From contig JACOVG010000030.1 in assembly GCA_016177405.1 (NCBI GenBank), forward strand, positions 1 to 43,935: a stretch of DNA of 43,935 nucleotides, in the 5' to 3' direction. Position numbers and translations under genes: made by a program. The DNA comes from Candidatus Omnitrophota bacterium. Lineage in GTDB: Bacteria > Omnitrophota > Gorgyraeia > 1-14-0-20-64-10. The notes under the pieces are model-generated. The model saw nothing but the letters and a program-made list of their open reading frames with translations. It was not told where the DNA came from and ran no database searches. Below are positions 1 through 8,234 of the stretch, in pieces. The first letter of the stretch is position 1; each line of letters begins with the position of its first letter.

Positions 1-175
1 CGCGAGGGGATGTCCCGAAGCGCACCTCCCGAGGCTGCCCGGGCATGGTTCCCAGCGAGCCACCCTTCTTGGAGAGGGCAGCCGAGGGCAGAGTGAGAGC
101 GCCACGCTGGGGCGCTCGAACGATGCGCGCAGGGACACCCCGAACGGGGGTTCCGATGCTCCTAAGGTGGGCGGG
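1..175. other. Left-edge sequence with no recognised gene
   Basis: One frame stays open into the yjbQ-like gene, but its translation is arginine- and glycine-rich and resembles no protein I know. I checked for RNase P, SRP, tmRNA and tRNA signatures and found none. Short inverted segments such as ACACCCCGAACGGGGGT are present, so a structured leader is possible but unproven. Confidence 0.4.
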
Positions 176-592
176 ATGAAGTCTTTTAGGAAGGAGCTGT
201 GGTTCAACACGAAGGAGCGCTGCTGCTTCGTCAACATCACCCCCGACGTCGAGGCGGCCCTGAAGGAAAGCGCAATCCGGGAGGGCCTGTGCCTGGTGAA
301 CGCCATGCACATCACCGCGAGCGTCTTTGTGAATGACGATGAGGAAGGGCTTCACCAGGATTTTATGCTGTTCCTGGAGAAGCTCATCCCCTACGACCTG
401 AAGCGCTACCGCCACAACCTGACCGGCGAGGACAACGGCGACGCCCACCTGCGGCGCGAGTTCCTGGGGCGGGGGGTGACGGCGGCGGTCACCAAGGGAA
501 GGCTCGATTTCGGTCCCTGGGAGCAGATCTTTTACGGCGAATTCGACGGCCGCCGGAAAAAACGGGTCCTCATCAAAATCCTTGGGGAATAA
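176..592 (+). CDS. YjbQ/UPF0047 family protein
   Basis: This small cytoplasmic protein of about 138 residues matches the YjbQ (UPF0047) family along its whole length. The C-terminal family signature is visible as [13 protein letters not shown], followed by the GRL...W..I...E.DG.R pattern ([25 protein letters not shown]). Family members have been reported to have weak thiamine-phosphate synthase activity, and the true role is not settled. I prefer the ATG at 176 over the GTG at 167 because AAGGTGGG lies just upstream at normal spacing and MKSF is a typical family start. The 3' end overlaps the next gene by 11 bases, so the two are probably cotranscribed. Confidence 0.85.
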   Translation: MKSFRKELWFNTKERCCFVNITPDVEAALKESAIREGLCLVNAMHITASVFVNDDEEGLHQDFMLFLEKLIPYDLKRYRHNLTGEDNGDAHLRREFLGRGVTAAVTKGRLDFGPWEQIFYGEFDGRRKKRVLIKILGE

Positions 593-2000
593 AAAGCGCT
601 CGGCCGGCGGTCCCTCCCTGGTGGGCGCCATCGAGGCGCTTCCCGAATCGGTCCTGACCGAGATCCTTTCTTCCCTCCGGGAGGAGGCGAGAAAGAATCA
701 GTTTCTCATCAAGACGGAGCAGGGCGAGGAGGAGCTCGTCCCCGTCGCCTTGACCCCGTGGGTGATTACCCCCTCCTGCGCCCGCTACCTGCAGGGGTTC
801 TTCCGGGGCATCCGGCGGACGGTGAACCGGATCCTGAAGTCGTACTTCGAGGACCCGCGGCTTCAGGCGATCCTCCCCTTGAGGGAGACGGAGCTGGCGT
901 GGCTGAAGGCCAGCTGTCCGGACGGCATCCCGCGGCCCCAGACCGTCTTTGAGCGCTTCGACACGAACCTGGGCCCGCCGGTCGAGGAGAATCTCCGCTC
1001 CTTCCAGGTGATCGAATTCAACGCCGTCGGGGTGGGCTGCGTTCACCTGATGCCGGCCGCCGTCGAGATGCTGGAGGCGCGCCTGCTTCCCAAGCTCCGG
1101 GAGGCCCTGCCGGGGCTTTCGCTGAAACCCCCCTGCGATTACCGGCGGCTCCTTTTGGAGGAGCTGAAGAACCACGCCCGGGCCCTGGAGTCTCCCTCTT
1201 GCCGGATCGGCCTGGTGGAGCGCCGGGAGCCGGTGACCGGCGGGGTGGATGAGTTCAATGAGCTGGCCCGCTATTTCTCGGCCCAGGAGGTTCCTTCGGT
1301 GGTGGGGGATCCGCGCGAGGTGGAGAAGGCCGATGGCCAATTCCGCCTGAAGGGCCAGCCGGTCGACGTGATCTACCGGGATTTCCAGATCGAGGAGGTG
1401 GTCTCCATCCAGACCCACGGCGGATCGGTGGAGGGGATCCAGGAGGCCTTTTCCTCCAACCGGGTGGTCTCGTCGGTCTTCGGGGAGTTCGATCACAAGA
1501 GCCTCTGCGAGCTTCTGACCAACCCGGATTTTTCCGGCTATTTCAGCCCGCAGGAGATCCGGGCGGCCCGCAAACATTTTCCATGGACGCGCCTGGTGGA
1601 GGAGCGCAAGACCACCGACGGCCAAGGCAAGGAGGTGGATCTGACGGAGACGGTCCGAGGGGGGCGGGAACGGCTGGTCCTAAAGCCCAACCGCGGCTAT
1701 GGGGGGGAGGGGGTGATCGTCGGCGAGACCGTGGCCGCCTCGGCATGGGAGGAGGCCCTCGCGCGCGCCCTGCAAAAGCCGAAGAGCTGGGTGGTCCAGG
1801 AAAAGGTGCCGATCTTGAAATCCCAGGTGATGATTCTTCGCGGGCGCGGCAGGCCCAAGGTGGAAGAGTCCTTTGTCACCCTGGGGGTGACCGCCACCGC
1901 GCGGGGGGCCGCCTTCGTGGGGCGATCGTCGGAGGAGCAGGTGGTCAACATCAGCCGGGGCGGGGCGCTGGTTCCGGTTTTCTTGGGAGGGGCGAGGTGA
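582..2000 (+). CDS. Circularly permuted ATP-grasp family protein
   Basis: The 472-residue protein has no signal peptide. Near residues 365-385 it carries a glycine-rich nucleotide-binding segment ([18 protein letters not shown]) followed by WVVQEKVPI, as in ATP-grasp ligases. The order of elements, with the substrate-side lobe first ([21 protein letters not shown]) and the phosphate-binding loop late, fits the permuted ATP-grasp families related to glutathionylspermidine synthase. Such enzymes join a carboxylate to an amine through an acyl phosphate; the substrate here is unknown. The start is uncertain: a TTG at 582 with no clear ribosome site, or a GTG about 13 codons later. It overlaps its upstream neighbour by 11 bases and its downstream neighbour by 4, suggesting translational coupling. 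Confidence 0.75.
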   Translation: MGNKKRSAGGPSLVGAIEALPESVLTEILSSLREEARKNQFLIKTEQGEEELVPVALTPWVITPSCARYLQGFFRGIRRTVNRILKSYFEDPRLQAILPLRETELAWLKASCPDGIPRPQTVFERFDTNLGPPVEENLRSFQVIEFNAVGVGCVHLMPAAVEMLEARLLPKLREALPGLSLKPPCDYRRLLLEELKNHARALESPSCRIGLVERREPVTGGVDEFNELARYFSAQEVPSVVGDPREVEKADGQFRLKGQPVDVIYRDFQIEEVVSIQTHGGSVEGIQEAFSSNRVVSSVFGEFDHKSLCELLTNPDFSGYFSPQEIRAARKHFPWTRLVEERKTTDGQGKEVDLTETVRGGRERLVLKPNRGYGGEGVIVGETVAASAWEEALARALQKPKSWVVQEKVPILKSQVMILRGRGRPKVEESFVTLGVTATARGAAFVGRSSEEQVVNISRGGALVPVFLGGAR

Positions 2001-2650
2001 GCGATTTTCTGAAAACGGTTTCTAGGATGGCTGGGCTGGCGGGTCTGGCGTTTCTTTTGTGCGCGGCCGCGCCGGCGGCCGATTCGCCGGATCCGGAGAG
2101 CTTCGGGGGGCCCCAAGAGGGGGACGAGGTTCCGGACCTGACGCTGAAGGATTTGGACGGAAGGCCGGTCCGCCTGGCCGACTTCAAAAAGAAGAAGCCG
2201 GTGCTCCTGGTGACCGGCAGCTACAGCTGTCCGGTTTACCGCCAGCGGCTGTCCGCCTTGAAGAAGCTCCACGAAAGGCACGGCAGGCGGGCGGCCATCT
2301 TTGTCCTTTACACGGTGGAGGCCCATCCCGTGGGCGAGGCCAGCCCCTACGCGCCGGGCGAATGGTTGACCGAGGAGAATCGCCGCGAAGGCCTGCTCCT
2401 CAAACAGCCCAGGACGTACGAGGGCCGGGCGGCCTTGGCCAGCCGGTGCCAGACCGACTTGAAAAGTCCGGTCCCGGTGCTGGTGGACGGCATGGACAAC
2501 GCCGCCTGGGAGACCTTCGGCAGGGCGCCGAACGCCGCCTACCTCGTGGACTACGCGGGCAAGATTCACCTGCGGCAGGGATGGTTTGAGCCGGTCGCGA
2601 TGGAGGAGGCGCTCCTTGCCCTTCTCTCGGAAGAGCCCCCGAAGTGGTAA
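1997..2650 (+). CDS. Secreted deiodinase-like thioredoxin-fold protein
   Basis: The ORF track extends this frame far upstream, but the start is best placed at the GTG at 1997, which overlaps the previous stop as GTGA and has GGGAGG just upstream. Residues 1-28 form a Sec signal peptide (hydrophobic MAGLAGLAFLLCAAAPAA), so the protein is probably periplasmic. The mature part begins with a redoxin-like DLTLKDLDGRPVRLADF and has GSYSCPVYR with a lone Cys78 where iodothyronine deiodinases carry selenocysteine, then FVLYTVEAHP, the other deiodinase-family signature. Bacterial relatives are thiol redox proteins of unknown substrate. Iodine metabolism should not be assumed. Confidence 0.75.
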   Translation: MSDFLKTVSRMAGLAGLAFLLCAAAPAADSPDPESFGGPQEGDEVPDLTLKDLDGRPVRLADFKKKKPVLLVTGSYSCPVYRQRLSALKKLHERHGRRAAIFVLYTVEAHPVGEASPYAPGEWLTEENRREGLLLKQPRTYEGRAALASRCQTDLKSPVPVLVDGMDNAAWETFGRAPNAAYLVDYAGKIHLRQGWFEPVAMEEALLALLSEEPPKW

Positions 2651-2752
2651 AAAGGGGGGACGCTCCATTTTGGGACACACCTTCGTACGGGAGTGTTCCT
2701 GAGGGCTGCACGTGCGAATAAGAGTGTCCCTTTTTGGAGCGTCCCTTTTTTT
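2649..2752. repeat. Imperfect inverted repeat with arms of about 29 nt
   Basis: The left arm (AAAAAGGGGGGACGCTCCAT, continuing TTTGGGACAC) is nearly the reverse complement of the right arm, GTGTCCCTTTTTGGAGCGTC followed by CCTTTTTTT. The loop is about 45 nt. The right arm lies inside the next gene and encodes part of its N-terminal membrane segment. Confidence 0.8.
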
Positions 2753-3443
2753 GCTGGCGGTTGTCTTGGCGGCCGGCGGCGCGGCGGTCTGGGTTCAGTC
2801 GCCCGCGGGGGAGGCGGGGGTATCCCGCTGGCTGACCGCCCGGGTTCAAAAGGAATACCCGGGCACCCGGTTGGCGGTGTCGGCGATCCGGTGGGCGGCT
2901 CCGGAGGCCGTCCGCGCCGGTTCGGTGGCTTGGCTTGAAGAGGGCTCCGGCGCCATCCTGGAGCTGAAGGATGTCAGGTTGACGATCGGCCTGACGCGGA
3001 AGCGGGCGATTTCCTGGAACCTGCGGGGCCGCGTGCAAGGCCTTCACCTGGCCTCGGCCGACCGGCTCTTTTCCGAGGGCCGATGGCAGGCGACCGGCGT
3101 TCTGTCGGGGTGGGTCGAGTTATCCGGTGGAGGCGGGAAGATGGAAGTGGTAGGATTGAAGCTGGAGGCGGGAGAGGACGGGGGAAATCTCAACAACGAG
3201 GTCTTGTCCAACCTTCTCTCCATGCTGCCGGCCGGCGCCGCCGGCCAAGAGAAGATCCTGAAGGCGCTGCGGGCGAAGACCGGTTTCCATTACGCGGTGT
3301 GCAGGCTGGAGGTGGCTGTTTCGTCCGATGACTACCGGATGAATCTTTTGCTGGATGGGGATCATTTACTGGATCTTACCGTTTCCGTGCCCAAAGAGGG
3401 GCTGGGGGATTTGGCGGGTTTATTTCTAAAGGAGGTTCAATGA
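2712..3443 (+). CDS. AsmA/YdbH-like periplasmic protein, short form
   Basis: This 243-residue protein has an N-terminal membrane anchor (RVSLFGASLFLLAVVLAAGGAAV) and a periplasmic part of alternating beta-strand-like segments (ILELKDVRLTIGL, MEVVGLKLEAG, LLDLTVSV). That pattern is typical of AsmA-like and DUF748-like lipid-transport proteins. The next gene encodes YnbE- and YdbL-like sequence, and in E. coli YdbH, YnbE and YdbL act together in outer-membrane lipid homeostasis, so a YdbH-like role is a reasonable inference. It is far shorter than YdbH (nearly 900 residues), so it could not span the periplasm alone. The start is the GTG at 2712. The first codons come from the right arm of an inverted repeat. 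Confidence 0.55.
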   Translation: MRIRVSLFGASLFLLAVVLAAGGAAVWVQSPAGEAGVSRWLTARVQKEYPGTRLAVSAIRWAAPEAVRAGSVAWLEEGSGAILELKDVRLTIGLTRKRAISWNLRGRVQGLHLASADRLFSEGRWQATGVLSGWVELSGGGGKMEVVGLKLEAGEDGGNLNNEVLSNLLSMLPAGAAGQEKILKALRAKTGFHYAVCRLEVAVSSDDYRMNLLLDGDHLLDLTVSVPKEGLGDLAGLFLKEVQ

Positions 3444-4024
3444 AGTTACCTGTGCTCTTCTTTTGGGTCGGGATGGGGGTTGTTGGGATGGGGGCCCTGT
3501 CGGCCTGCCGGGCGACGGTGGCCGGAGATCCCAACCGGCCGATCAAGATCGAGGCCCACATCACGGTGGATGTGCGGCAGGTGAAGGAGGCCGCCGCCTC
3601 GATTGAGGATTTTGTGAGCGGCAAGAGCCCGGCCCCCGCCAAGCCCAGCTCCCGCTGGGAGGGTCTGGTTTCGCCGGCCTACGCGGAATCGGCCGAGCTC
3701 AAATACACGACCCCGGAGGTCCAGGCGGCCCTGGATTCGCGGCGCAACCGGTTTGAGAAACTGAAGACCTACAAGGCCCAGGGTCTGGTGGGCGAGGATA
3801 ACCAGGGTCATGTGGCGTCCTTCGGCGGAGACGCCAACGTTGCTTCCTTGGTCGAGGCCGAGAACCGGGACCGGGAGGTGGTCTACCAGGCGATCGTTCA
3901 GCAAAACAATTTGGCCCCCGCGGCCATCGAAACGGTCCGCTCCACCTTCGCCCAGGTCCAGAGGGAAAAGGCCGAGCTCGGAGAGAAGATTCAGCAGCCC
4001 TCGGGCGAGTGGGTCACGCAGTAG
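3440..4024 (+). CDS. YnbE-YdbL (DUF1318) fusion lipoprotein
   Basis: Residues 1-23 form a lipoprotein signal peptide ending in the lipobox LSAC. Just after the cysteine, PNRPIKIEAHITVDVRQV resembles the core of the small lipoprotein YnbE. The C-terminal half (PEVQAALDSRRNRFEKLKTYKAQGLVGEDNQG, then VQQNNLAPAAIETVRSTFAQ) matches YdbL/DUF1318. In E. coli these are two separate genes beside ydbH. YnbE is thought to stack by beta-strand augmentation with YdbH to bridge the envelope, and YdbL is thought to limit that stacking. The ATG overlaps the upstream stop (ATGA) and has a good GGAGGT site. The joined architecture is visible in the sequence; the function is inferred from homologues. Confidence 0.7.
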   Translation: MKLPVLFFWVGMGVVGMGALSACRATVAGDPNRPIKIEAHITVDVRQVKEAAASIEDFVSGKSPAPAKPSSRWEGLVSPAYAESAELKYTTPEVQAALDSRRNRFEKLKTYKAQGLVGEDNQGHVASFGGDANVASLVEAENRDREVVYQAIVQQNNLAPAAIETVRSTFAQVQREKAELGEKIQQPSGEWVTQ

Positions 4025-5175
4025 TTCTTACCCCGAAAGGGGAACGGTGGCGCCGGAGCCGCCACCCCTGGATCTACCAGGACGATCTTCAAGCCGGCGA
4101 GTCCGGTCTCTCCGGCCGGATCGTTCAGGTGAAATCCCCGCGGGGCCAGCCGCTGGGGCAGGCCTTCTACAACGCCAAATCCAAGATAGCCCTCCGGTGG
4201 CTCACGGACGATCCGGAGATCCCCATCGACAAGGGCTTCTGGGAAAAGCGGCTCCTGGCGGCGATCGAATACCGCCGGCGGATCGCCGCCGGCGCTTCGG
4301 CCTTTCGCCTGATCCATTCCGAAGCGGACGGCTTTCCCGGATTGATCGTGGACCGGTATGGGCCGGTGGTCGTTCTGCAATCCTTGAGTCTAGGCGTCGA
4401 GCAGATCCTCCCCCTCCTGACCGAGCTGATCCTCCAGCACCTGGCTCCGGAGGCGCTGGTGGCGCGCAACGACTCCCAGGTGAGGATTCTGGAGGGCCTG
4501 CCCTCGGAGAAGAAGCTCCTGGCGGGCTCCTCGCCGGGTCTGGTCGAGGTGAAGGAGGGCGAGCGCCGCTACGGCGTGGACGTCTGGGAGGGACACAAAA
4601 CCGGCGCTTATCTTGACCAGCGGGAGAACCGTCTTTGGGCGGGGGAACTCGTTCGGGGAAGGGTGCTGGACGCCTTCGCCTACCAAGGGGGATTCAGCCT
4701 GCAGGCGGCCGCGCGCGCGGGCGAGGTTCTGGCCATCGAGGATTCGGCGCAGGCGGTCACCCGCTTGGGGGAGAATTTGAAGCTGAACGGGATTACCAAC
4801 GTCCGGGTCGCGAAGGAGAACGCCTTTGAGGCCTTGCGCAGGCTCGACAAGCTTGGCGAGCGCTTTGACGCGGTCATCCTGGACCCTCCGGCCTTCGCCA
4901 AGGCCAAGGCGGAGCTTGCCGGCGCGGTCCGCGGCTACCGGGAGATCAACCTTCGGGCCCTGAAGCTCTTGAATCCCGGCGGGGTCCTGATCAGCTGTTC
5001 CTGCTCGTATCAGGTTTCGCAGGAGCTCTTCGTGGAAATCCTGCGCGAGGCCTGCGCCGATTCCGGGCGGGAGGTGCGTCTGCGGGAGATCCGCTCCCAG
5101 GCGAGGGATCATCCGGTTGTTCTGACCCACCCGGAGTCCCGCTATCTGAAATGCGTGGCTCTGGAAGTTGTGTGA
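4009..5175 (+). CDS. rlmI: RlmI-type rRNA large-subunit cytosine methyltransferase
   Basis: The 388-residue protein has an N-terminal PUA-like domain (LTPKGERWRRSRHPWIYQDDL), a central EEHEE-like part (RLIHSEADGFPGLIVDRYG) and a C-terminal Rossmann methyltransferase domain. The SAM-binding motif is VLDAFAYQGGFSLQAA and the catalytic-region motif is ILDPPAFAK. This order and length match RlmI/RlmK-like class I methyltransferases that make 5-methylcytosine in 23S rRNA using SAM; exact target specificity is inferred. The GTG start lies inside the end of the preceding gene (16-base overlap) with only a weak ribosome site, so coupled translation is likely. Confidence 0.85.
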   Translation: MGHAVVLTPKGERWRRSRHPWIYQDDLQAGESGLSGRIVQVKSPRGQPLGQAFYNAKSKIALRWLTDDPEIPIDKGFWEKRLLAAIEYRRRIAAGASAFRLIHSEADGFPGLIVDRYGPVVVLQSLSLGVEQILPLLTELILQHLAPEALVARNDSQVRILEGLPSEKKLLAGSSPGLVEVKEGERRYGVDVWEGHKTGAYLDQRENRLWAGELVRGRVLDAFAYQGGFSLQAAARAGEVLAIEDSAQAVTRLGENLKLNGITNVRVAKENAFEALRRLDKLGERFDAVILDPPAFAKAKAELAGAVRGYREINLRALKLLNPGGVLISCSCSYQVSQELFVEILREACADSGREVRLREIRSQARDHPVVLTHPESRYLKCVALEVV

Positions 5176-5196
5176 TTCGCGGGATAGAATGAAGCC

Positions 5197-5589
5197 ATGC
5201 CCCACTACACGGCCGCGCACGCCCAGGCAGGTTTAAAGAGCAAGCTTCCGCCCTTGGAGCGCTGGCCCAACCCGTATCCCGGCTACGAGACCACCCTGGA
5301 GGTGCCCGAGTTCACCTCGGTTTGCCCCAAGACCGGACTGCCCGATTTTGGGTTTCTTCGGATTCGCTACCAGCCCAAGCGCTGGTGCGTGGAGTTGAAG
5401 TCTCTGAAGTACTACGTAAACGGCTACCGGAATCTGGGGATCTTCCAGGAGAACGCGGTGAATCGGATCTTGAACGATTTCGTGAAGGCGGTCCGGCCGG
5501 TCTGGGCCGAGGTGACCGGCGAATTCAACGCCCGCGGGGGGATCAAGACCGTGGCGGCGGCCCGGTACCCCAAGAGAGGTCATAGATGA
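5197..5589 (+). CDS. queF: NADPH-dependent preQ0 reductase QueF
   Basis: QueF reduces 7-cyano-7-deazaguanine (preQ0) to preQ1 in queuosine tRNA modification. The 130-residue chain fits the short, single-domain type. The catalytic Cys43 sits in EFTSVCPKTGLPDFG with Asp50 following, and the QueF signature appears as CVELKSLKYYVNGYRNLGIFQEN (residues 64-86) with substrate-binding Glu66. No other queuosine genes are in the window. The last bases overlap the next ATG as ATGA. Confidence 0.95.
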   Translation: MPHYTAAHAQAGLKSKLPPLERWPNPYPGYETTLEVPEFTSVCPKTGLPDFGFLRIRYQPKRWCVELKSLKYYVNGYRNLGIFQENAVNRILNDFVKAVRPVWAEVTGEFNARGGIKTVAAARYPKRGHR

Positions 5590-6992
5590 AATTCATCACT
5601 CAACCCACAACCTGTCATTGCGAGGCCGCAGGCCGAAGCAATCTCGCCTTTAAGACGAGATCGCCACGCCCGCCAACGTACTTTGGCGGGCTCGCGATGA
5701 CGGTTTTGTTCCTAGCGGGGTGCGCGCCGCTGCATCCGCCGGTTTCGACGCCCCCGGTCTTGGAAGAGGCCAAGGGCCAGATTCACCTGGCCGGCACGAG
5801 CCCTCTCATGGCCGGGATCGCCAAGGTGGAAATCACCCCGCCGGTCGGAACGCCCCTGGCGGGCTACGCCAAGCGCCGGGGCAAGCCCTCCGTCGGCATC
5901 CGGGACCCGCTTTACGCGAGGGTCCTGACCTTGAGCGACGGCCAGGACACGCTCGTTTTCGTCTCGGCCGATCTCTTGATCTTTCCGCCGCCGATGGCGC
6001 GGGCCCTCGCGGAACGGATCGCCAAGGAATCCAAGATTCTCCCCCAGGCCGTGGTCCTGGCGGCCACCCATACCCATTCCGGCGCCGGAGCCATCGCGCC
6101 GGGCTTCCTTTATGAGAAGGTTTTCGGCCGCTACCAGGCGTCGGTGGAGGAGGGGATCGCCGCCCGAATCTCCTGGGCGGTGGGCCAGGCGATCCGCGGC
6201 CAGCAGAGGGCCCACTGGGGGATTCAGGAGGGGCCCTCCCTGGCGGGCCTGACGGAGAACCGGGCGAGCCCGGCAGGATCCGTGGATGCCTCGCTTTCGG
6301 TTCTCTTGATCGCCTCGGACGCGGCCAAGCCGCTGGCCGTCCTCGTGGCCGCCTCGGCGCACCCGACCCTGCTGGACTCGAAGGATCTTCGGTTCAGCGC
6401 CGATTACCCCGGCGAGGTTTGCCGCGCCCTGGAGTCCGCCTACCCCGGGGCCGTGGTTCTTTTTGTGAACGGCTCGGCGGGGGATCTCCGGCCCAAGGAT
6501 CTTTTGGGATCCGATCCGGAGCAGCGCCTGAAACGGTTCGGCTCGGCGGTGGCCGAGGCGGCCGCGGGGTTCGTGAGCGGCATTTCCTTGAGGTCTCACG
6601 CGGACCTGGCCGCCTGGGGCGCCGAGATTCCTCTGCCTCCCCCTCAAATCCATCTGGGCGCGATTCCCCTTCATCCGGCCATCGGAAGGAGGATGCGGCC
6701 CTCGCGGGTCTCCTTGAACCTTTTGAGCCTGGAGGAGACGGTCTTTGTTCCTCTGCCGGTCGAGGCCACCCGCGAGGCTGGCCAGGGGCTCGCGGCCGCG
6801 GTTCGTTCCCAGGGGGTTCAACCCCTTCTGATCGGTTACGCCAACGGCTACCTCGGCTACGCCGTGACCCCGTGGGAGTACCAGCGCCGGACCTACGAGG
6901 CCGGGATGAGCTGGTACGGCCCCTTTTTCGGCGAGGTCCTGGCCGACGGCCTGGCGGCCTTGTCCAACCTCTATCCCAAGAAAAAGAAGTAA
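5586..6992 (+). CDS. Neutral/alkaline ceramidase-like lipoprotein
   Basis: The protein belongs to the neutral/alkaline ceramidase N-terminal domain family: GIAKVEITPPVGTPLAGYAKR opens the domain, the zinc site is THTHSG (residues 161-166), and VNGSAGDLRPK is present. Such enzymes cleave the amide of ceramides or related N-acyl lipids. It lacks the C-terminal beta-sandwich of full ceramidases. A lipobox LAGC46 marks it as a lipoprotein. The N-terminus is unusual: residues 11-38 are encoded by a 90-bp palindromic repeat lying between the start region and the hydrophobic core. ATG 5586 has an AGAGGT ribosome site and overlaps the queF stop; ATG 5697, inside the repeat end, would give a very short signal peptide without basic residues. 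Confidence 0.8.
   Translation: MKFITQPTTCHCEAAGRSNLAFKTRSPRPPTYFGGLAMTVLFLAGCAPLHPPVSTPPVLEEAKGQIHLAGTSPLMAGIAKVEITPPVGTPLAGYAKRRGKPSVGIRDPLYARVLTLSDGQDTLVFVSADLLIFPPPMARALAERIAKESKILPQAVVLAATHTHSGAGAIAPGFLYEKVFGRYQASVEEGIAARISWAVGQAIRGQQRAHWGIQEGPSLAGLTENRASPAGSVDASLSVLLIASDAAKPLAVLVAASAHPTLLDSKDLRFSADYPGEVCRALESAYPGAVVLFVNGSAGDLRPKDLLGSDPEQRLKRFGSAVAEAAAGFVSGISLRSHADLAAWGAEIPLPPPQIHLGAIPLHPAIGRRMRPSRVSLNLLSLEETVFVPLPVEATREAGQGLAAAVRSQGVQPLLIGYANGYLGYAVTPWEYQRRTYEAGMSWYGPFFGEVLADGLAALSNLYPKKKK
5614..5702. repeat. Imperfect palindromic repeat (GTCATTGCGAG...CTCGCGATGAC)
   Basis: The termini GTCATTGCGAG and CTCGCGATGAC are inverted copies with one mismatch, and the interior has further short inverted segments (GAGATCGCC, CCCGCCAACGTA/TTTGGCGGG). 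It resembles the small dispersed GTCATTGCGAG repeats found in many bacterial genomes. It lies in frame within the signal-peptide region of the ceramidase-like gene. Confidence 0.85.
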
Positions 6993-8234
6993 GTGAAAGT
7001 TTTAAGGCTTACCGCTTACTGCCTGCTGGTTGCTGCTGTCTTCGCGGGGTGCGCTTCCTCCCACGCCCCCCGCGGTCCCATCCTCGCCACGGTCCCCTCG
7101 GGGAGGATGGAATGGGTCGAGGGCCTTCCGGTTCTGTATCTTTCGGGGTCTCCCTACGAGATCGGCTATCAGCACGGCTCCATGATGCGCGAGCAGGTTC
7201 GCCGGGCGGCCGCCAACGCCTCGGCCTTTGCCGACCGCCAGTCCAAGGTTCCCCTGGTGGGCAAATGGATGGCCCGGGGAAGGCTTGACGCGGCCTGGAA
7301 GCAAATGAGCCCCTTCGTGCCGGGGGATTACCTTCAGGAGATGGAGGGTCTGGCCGACGGAGCAGAAATTTCCCTGAAGGTTCTGCAGCGGATCCACGCC
7401 CTGCCGGAGTTGACCTCCGTCTCCTGCGCCAGCTTTGCCGCCTTTGGCCGGGCGACCGAGGGGGGCAGGCTCATCCAGATCCGGAATCTGGATTGGGCGA
7501 TCCAGTCGGACGTTCAACGCTACGCCGCTGTTTTTGTGGTCCGTCCGGCCGGAAAGAAGGCCTGGGTCGGTTTGGGGTGGCTGGGCTTCATCGGGGCGCT
7601 TTCCGGGATCAACGAAAAGGGAATCTCGGTGGCCGAGATCGGGGCCGCGACCACCGACGCCTCCCTGGAAGGCCTCCCCATGCCCTTTCTGCTTCGCCGC
7701 GTTCTGGAGACGGCGGGAGATTTGGAAGCGGCGGCCCAGATCGTCCGGGATTCACCCCGGACGGTCGGCTACAACTACCTCTTCGCCGACGCCAAGTCCA
7801 AGCAGGCCGTCGCGCTGGAAACCACCCACGGCCGCTTCGCGCTTCACCGGGCCGATCAGGAACCCGGCAATCCCTTCGCCCTCCAGGTGGCCAACGCGAT
7901 CTTCCGCTCCGATTGGGCCCTGGATCCCTCGGTGAGGGAGCTTCAGCGCGCCAGCGGCGGCGACCCCCGGCGCCAGGGGCTGGAGTCTCCCCTGGGTTCG
8001 ACCGCCTACGAGACGCGCTACCGGGGCCAGGGGCTTTTGCTCGTGCGCTTCCACGGCCGGGTCAACCCGGAGATTGCCATGGCCATCGCCCGCGCGATCG
8101 CGCCCGAGAGCAACATCCAGAGCGTGGTGTACGCCTACCCCGAGGTTTGGGTGGCCAACGCGCGGGAGAGAAAGCCGGCGGCCTGGGGCAAATACGTCCG
8201 GCTGGACCTTAAGGAGCTGTTTCAGGAACGGTAG
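6993..8234 (+). CDS. C45-family Ntn hydrolase lipoprotein
   Basis: This 413-residue lipoprotein (lipobox FAGC20) belongs to the C45 family of self-processing N-terminal-nucleophile hydrolases, related to penicillin acyltransferase. Visible marks are GSPYEIGYQHG (residues 52-62), the likely autoprocessing site before Cys145 in SVSCASFAAFG, and RNLDW shortly after. C45 enzymes cleave or form amide bonds of N-acyl compounds, so pairing with the adjacent ceramidase-like lipoprotein suggests a shared role in N-acyl lipid or N-acyl amino acid turnover at the cell surface (inference). The GTG start follows the upstream TAA directly. The signal-peptide DNA closely resembles that of the hydrolase lipoprotein at 13772. 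Its 3' end overlaps the convergent GH57 gene by 13 bases. Confidence 0.8.
   Translation: MKVLRLTAYCLLVAAVFAGCASSHAPRGPILATVPSGRMEWVEGLPVLYLSGSPYEIGYQHGSMMREQVRRAAANASAFADRQSKVPLVGKWMARGRLDAAWKQMSPFVPGDYLQEMEGLADGAEISLKVLQRIHALPELTSVSCASFAAFGRATEGGRLIQIRNLDWAIQSDVQRYAAVFVVRPAGKKAWVGLGWLGFIGALSGINEKGISVAEIGAATTDASLEGLPMPFLLRRVLETAGDLEAAAQIVRDSPRTVGYNYLFADAKSKQAVALETTHGRFALHRADQEPGNPFALQVANAIFRSDWALDPSVRELQRASGGDPRRQGLESPLGSTAYETRYRGQGLLLVRFHGRVNPEIAMAIARAIAPESNIQSVVYAYPEVWVANARERKPAAWGKYVRLDLKELFQER
6999..7052 (+). repeat. Signal-peptide-encoding repeat, copy 1
   Basis: GCTTACCGCTTACTGCCTGC and the bases after it align closely with the start of the unrelated minus-strand lipoprotein at 13772. 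Both encode LTAYCLLxAxVFAGC. Confidence 0.6.

Noticed and set aside
1-175. Structural RNA (RNase P, SRP, tmRNA) or riboswitch at the left edge
   Set aside because: None of the conserved cores I know could be found; only short inverted segments are visible.
1997-2650. Selenocysteine-containing deiodinase
   Set aside because: The relevant codon is TGT (cysteine), and no in-frame TGA is present.
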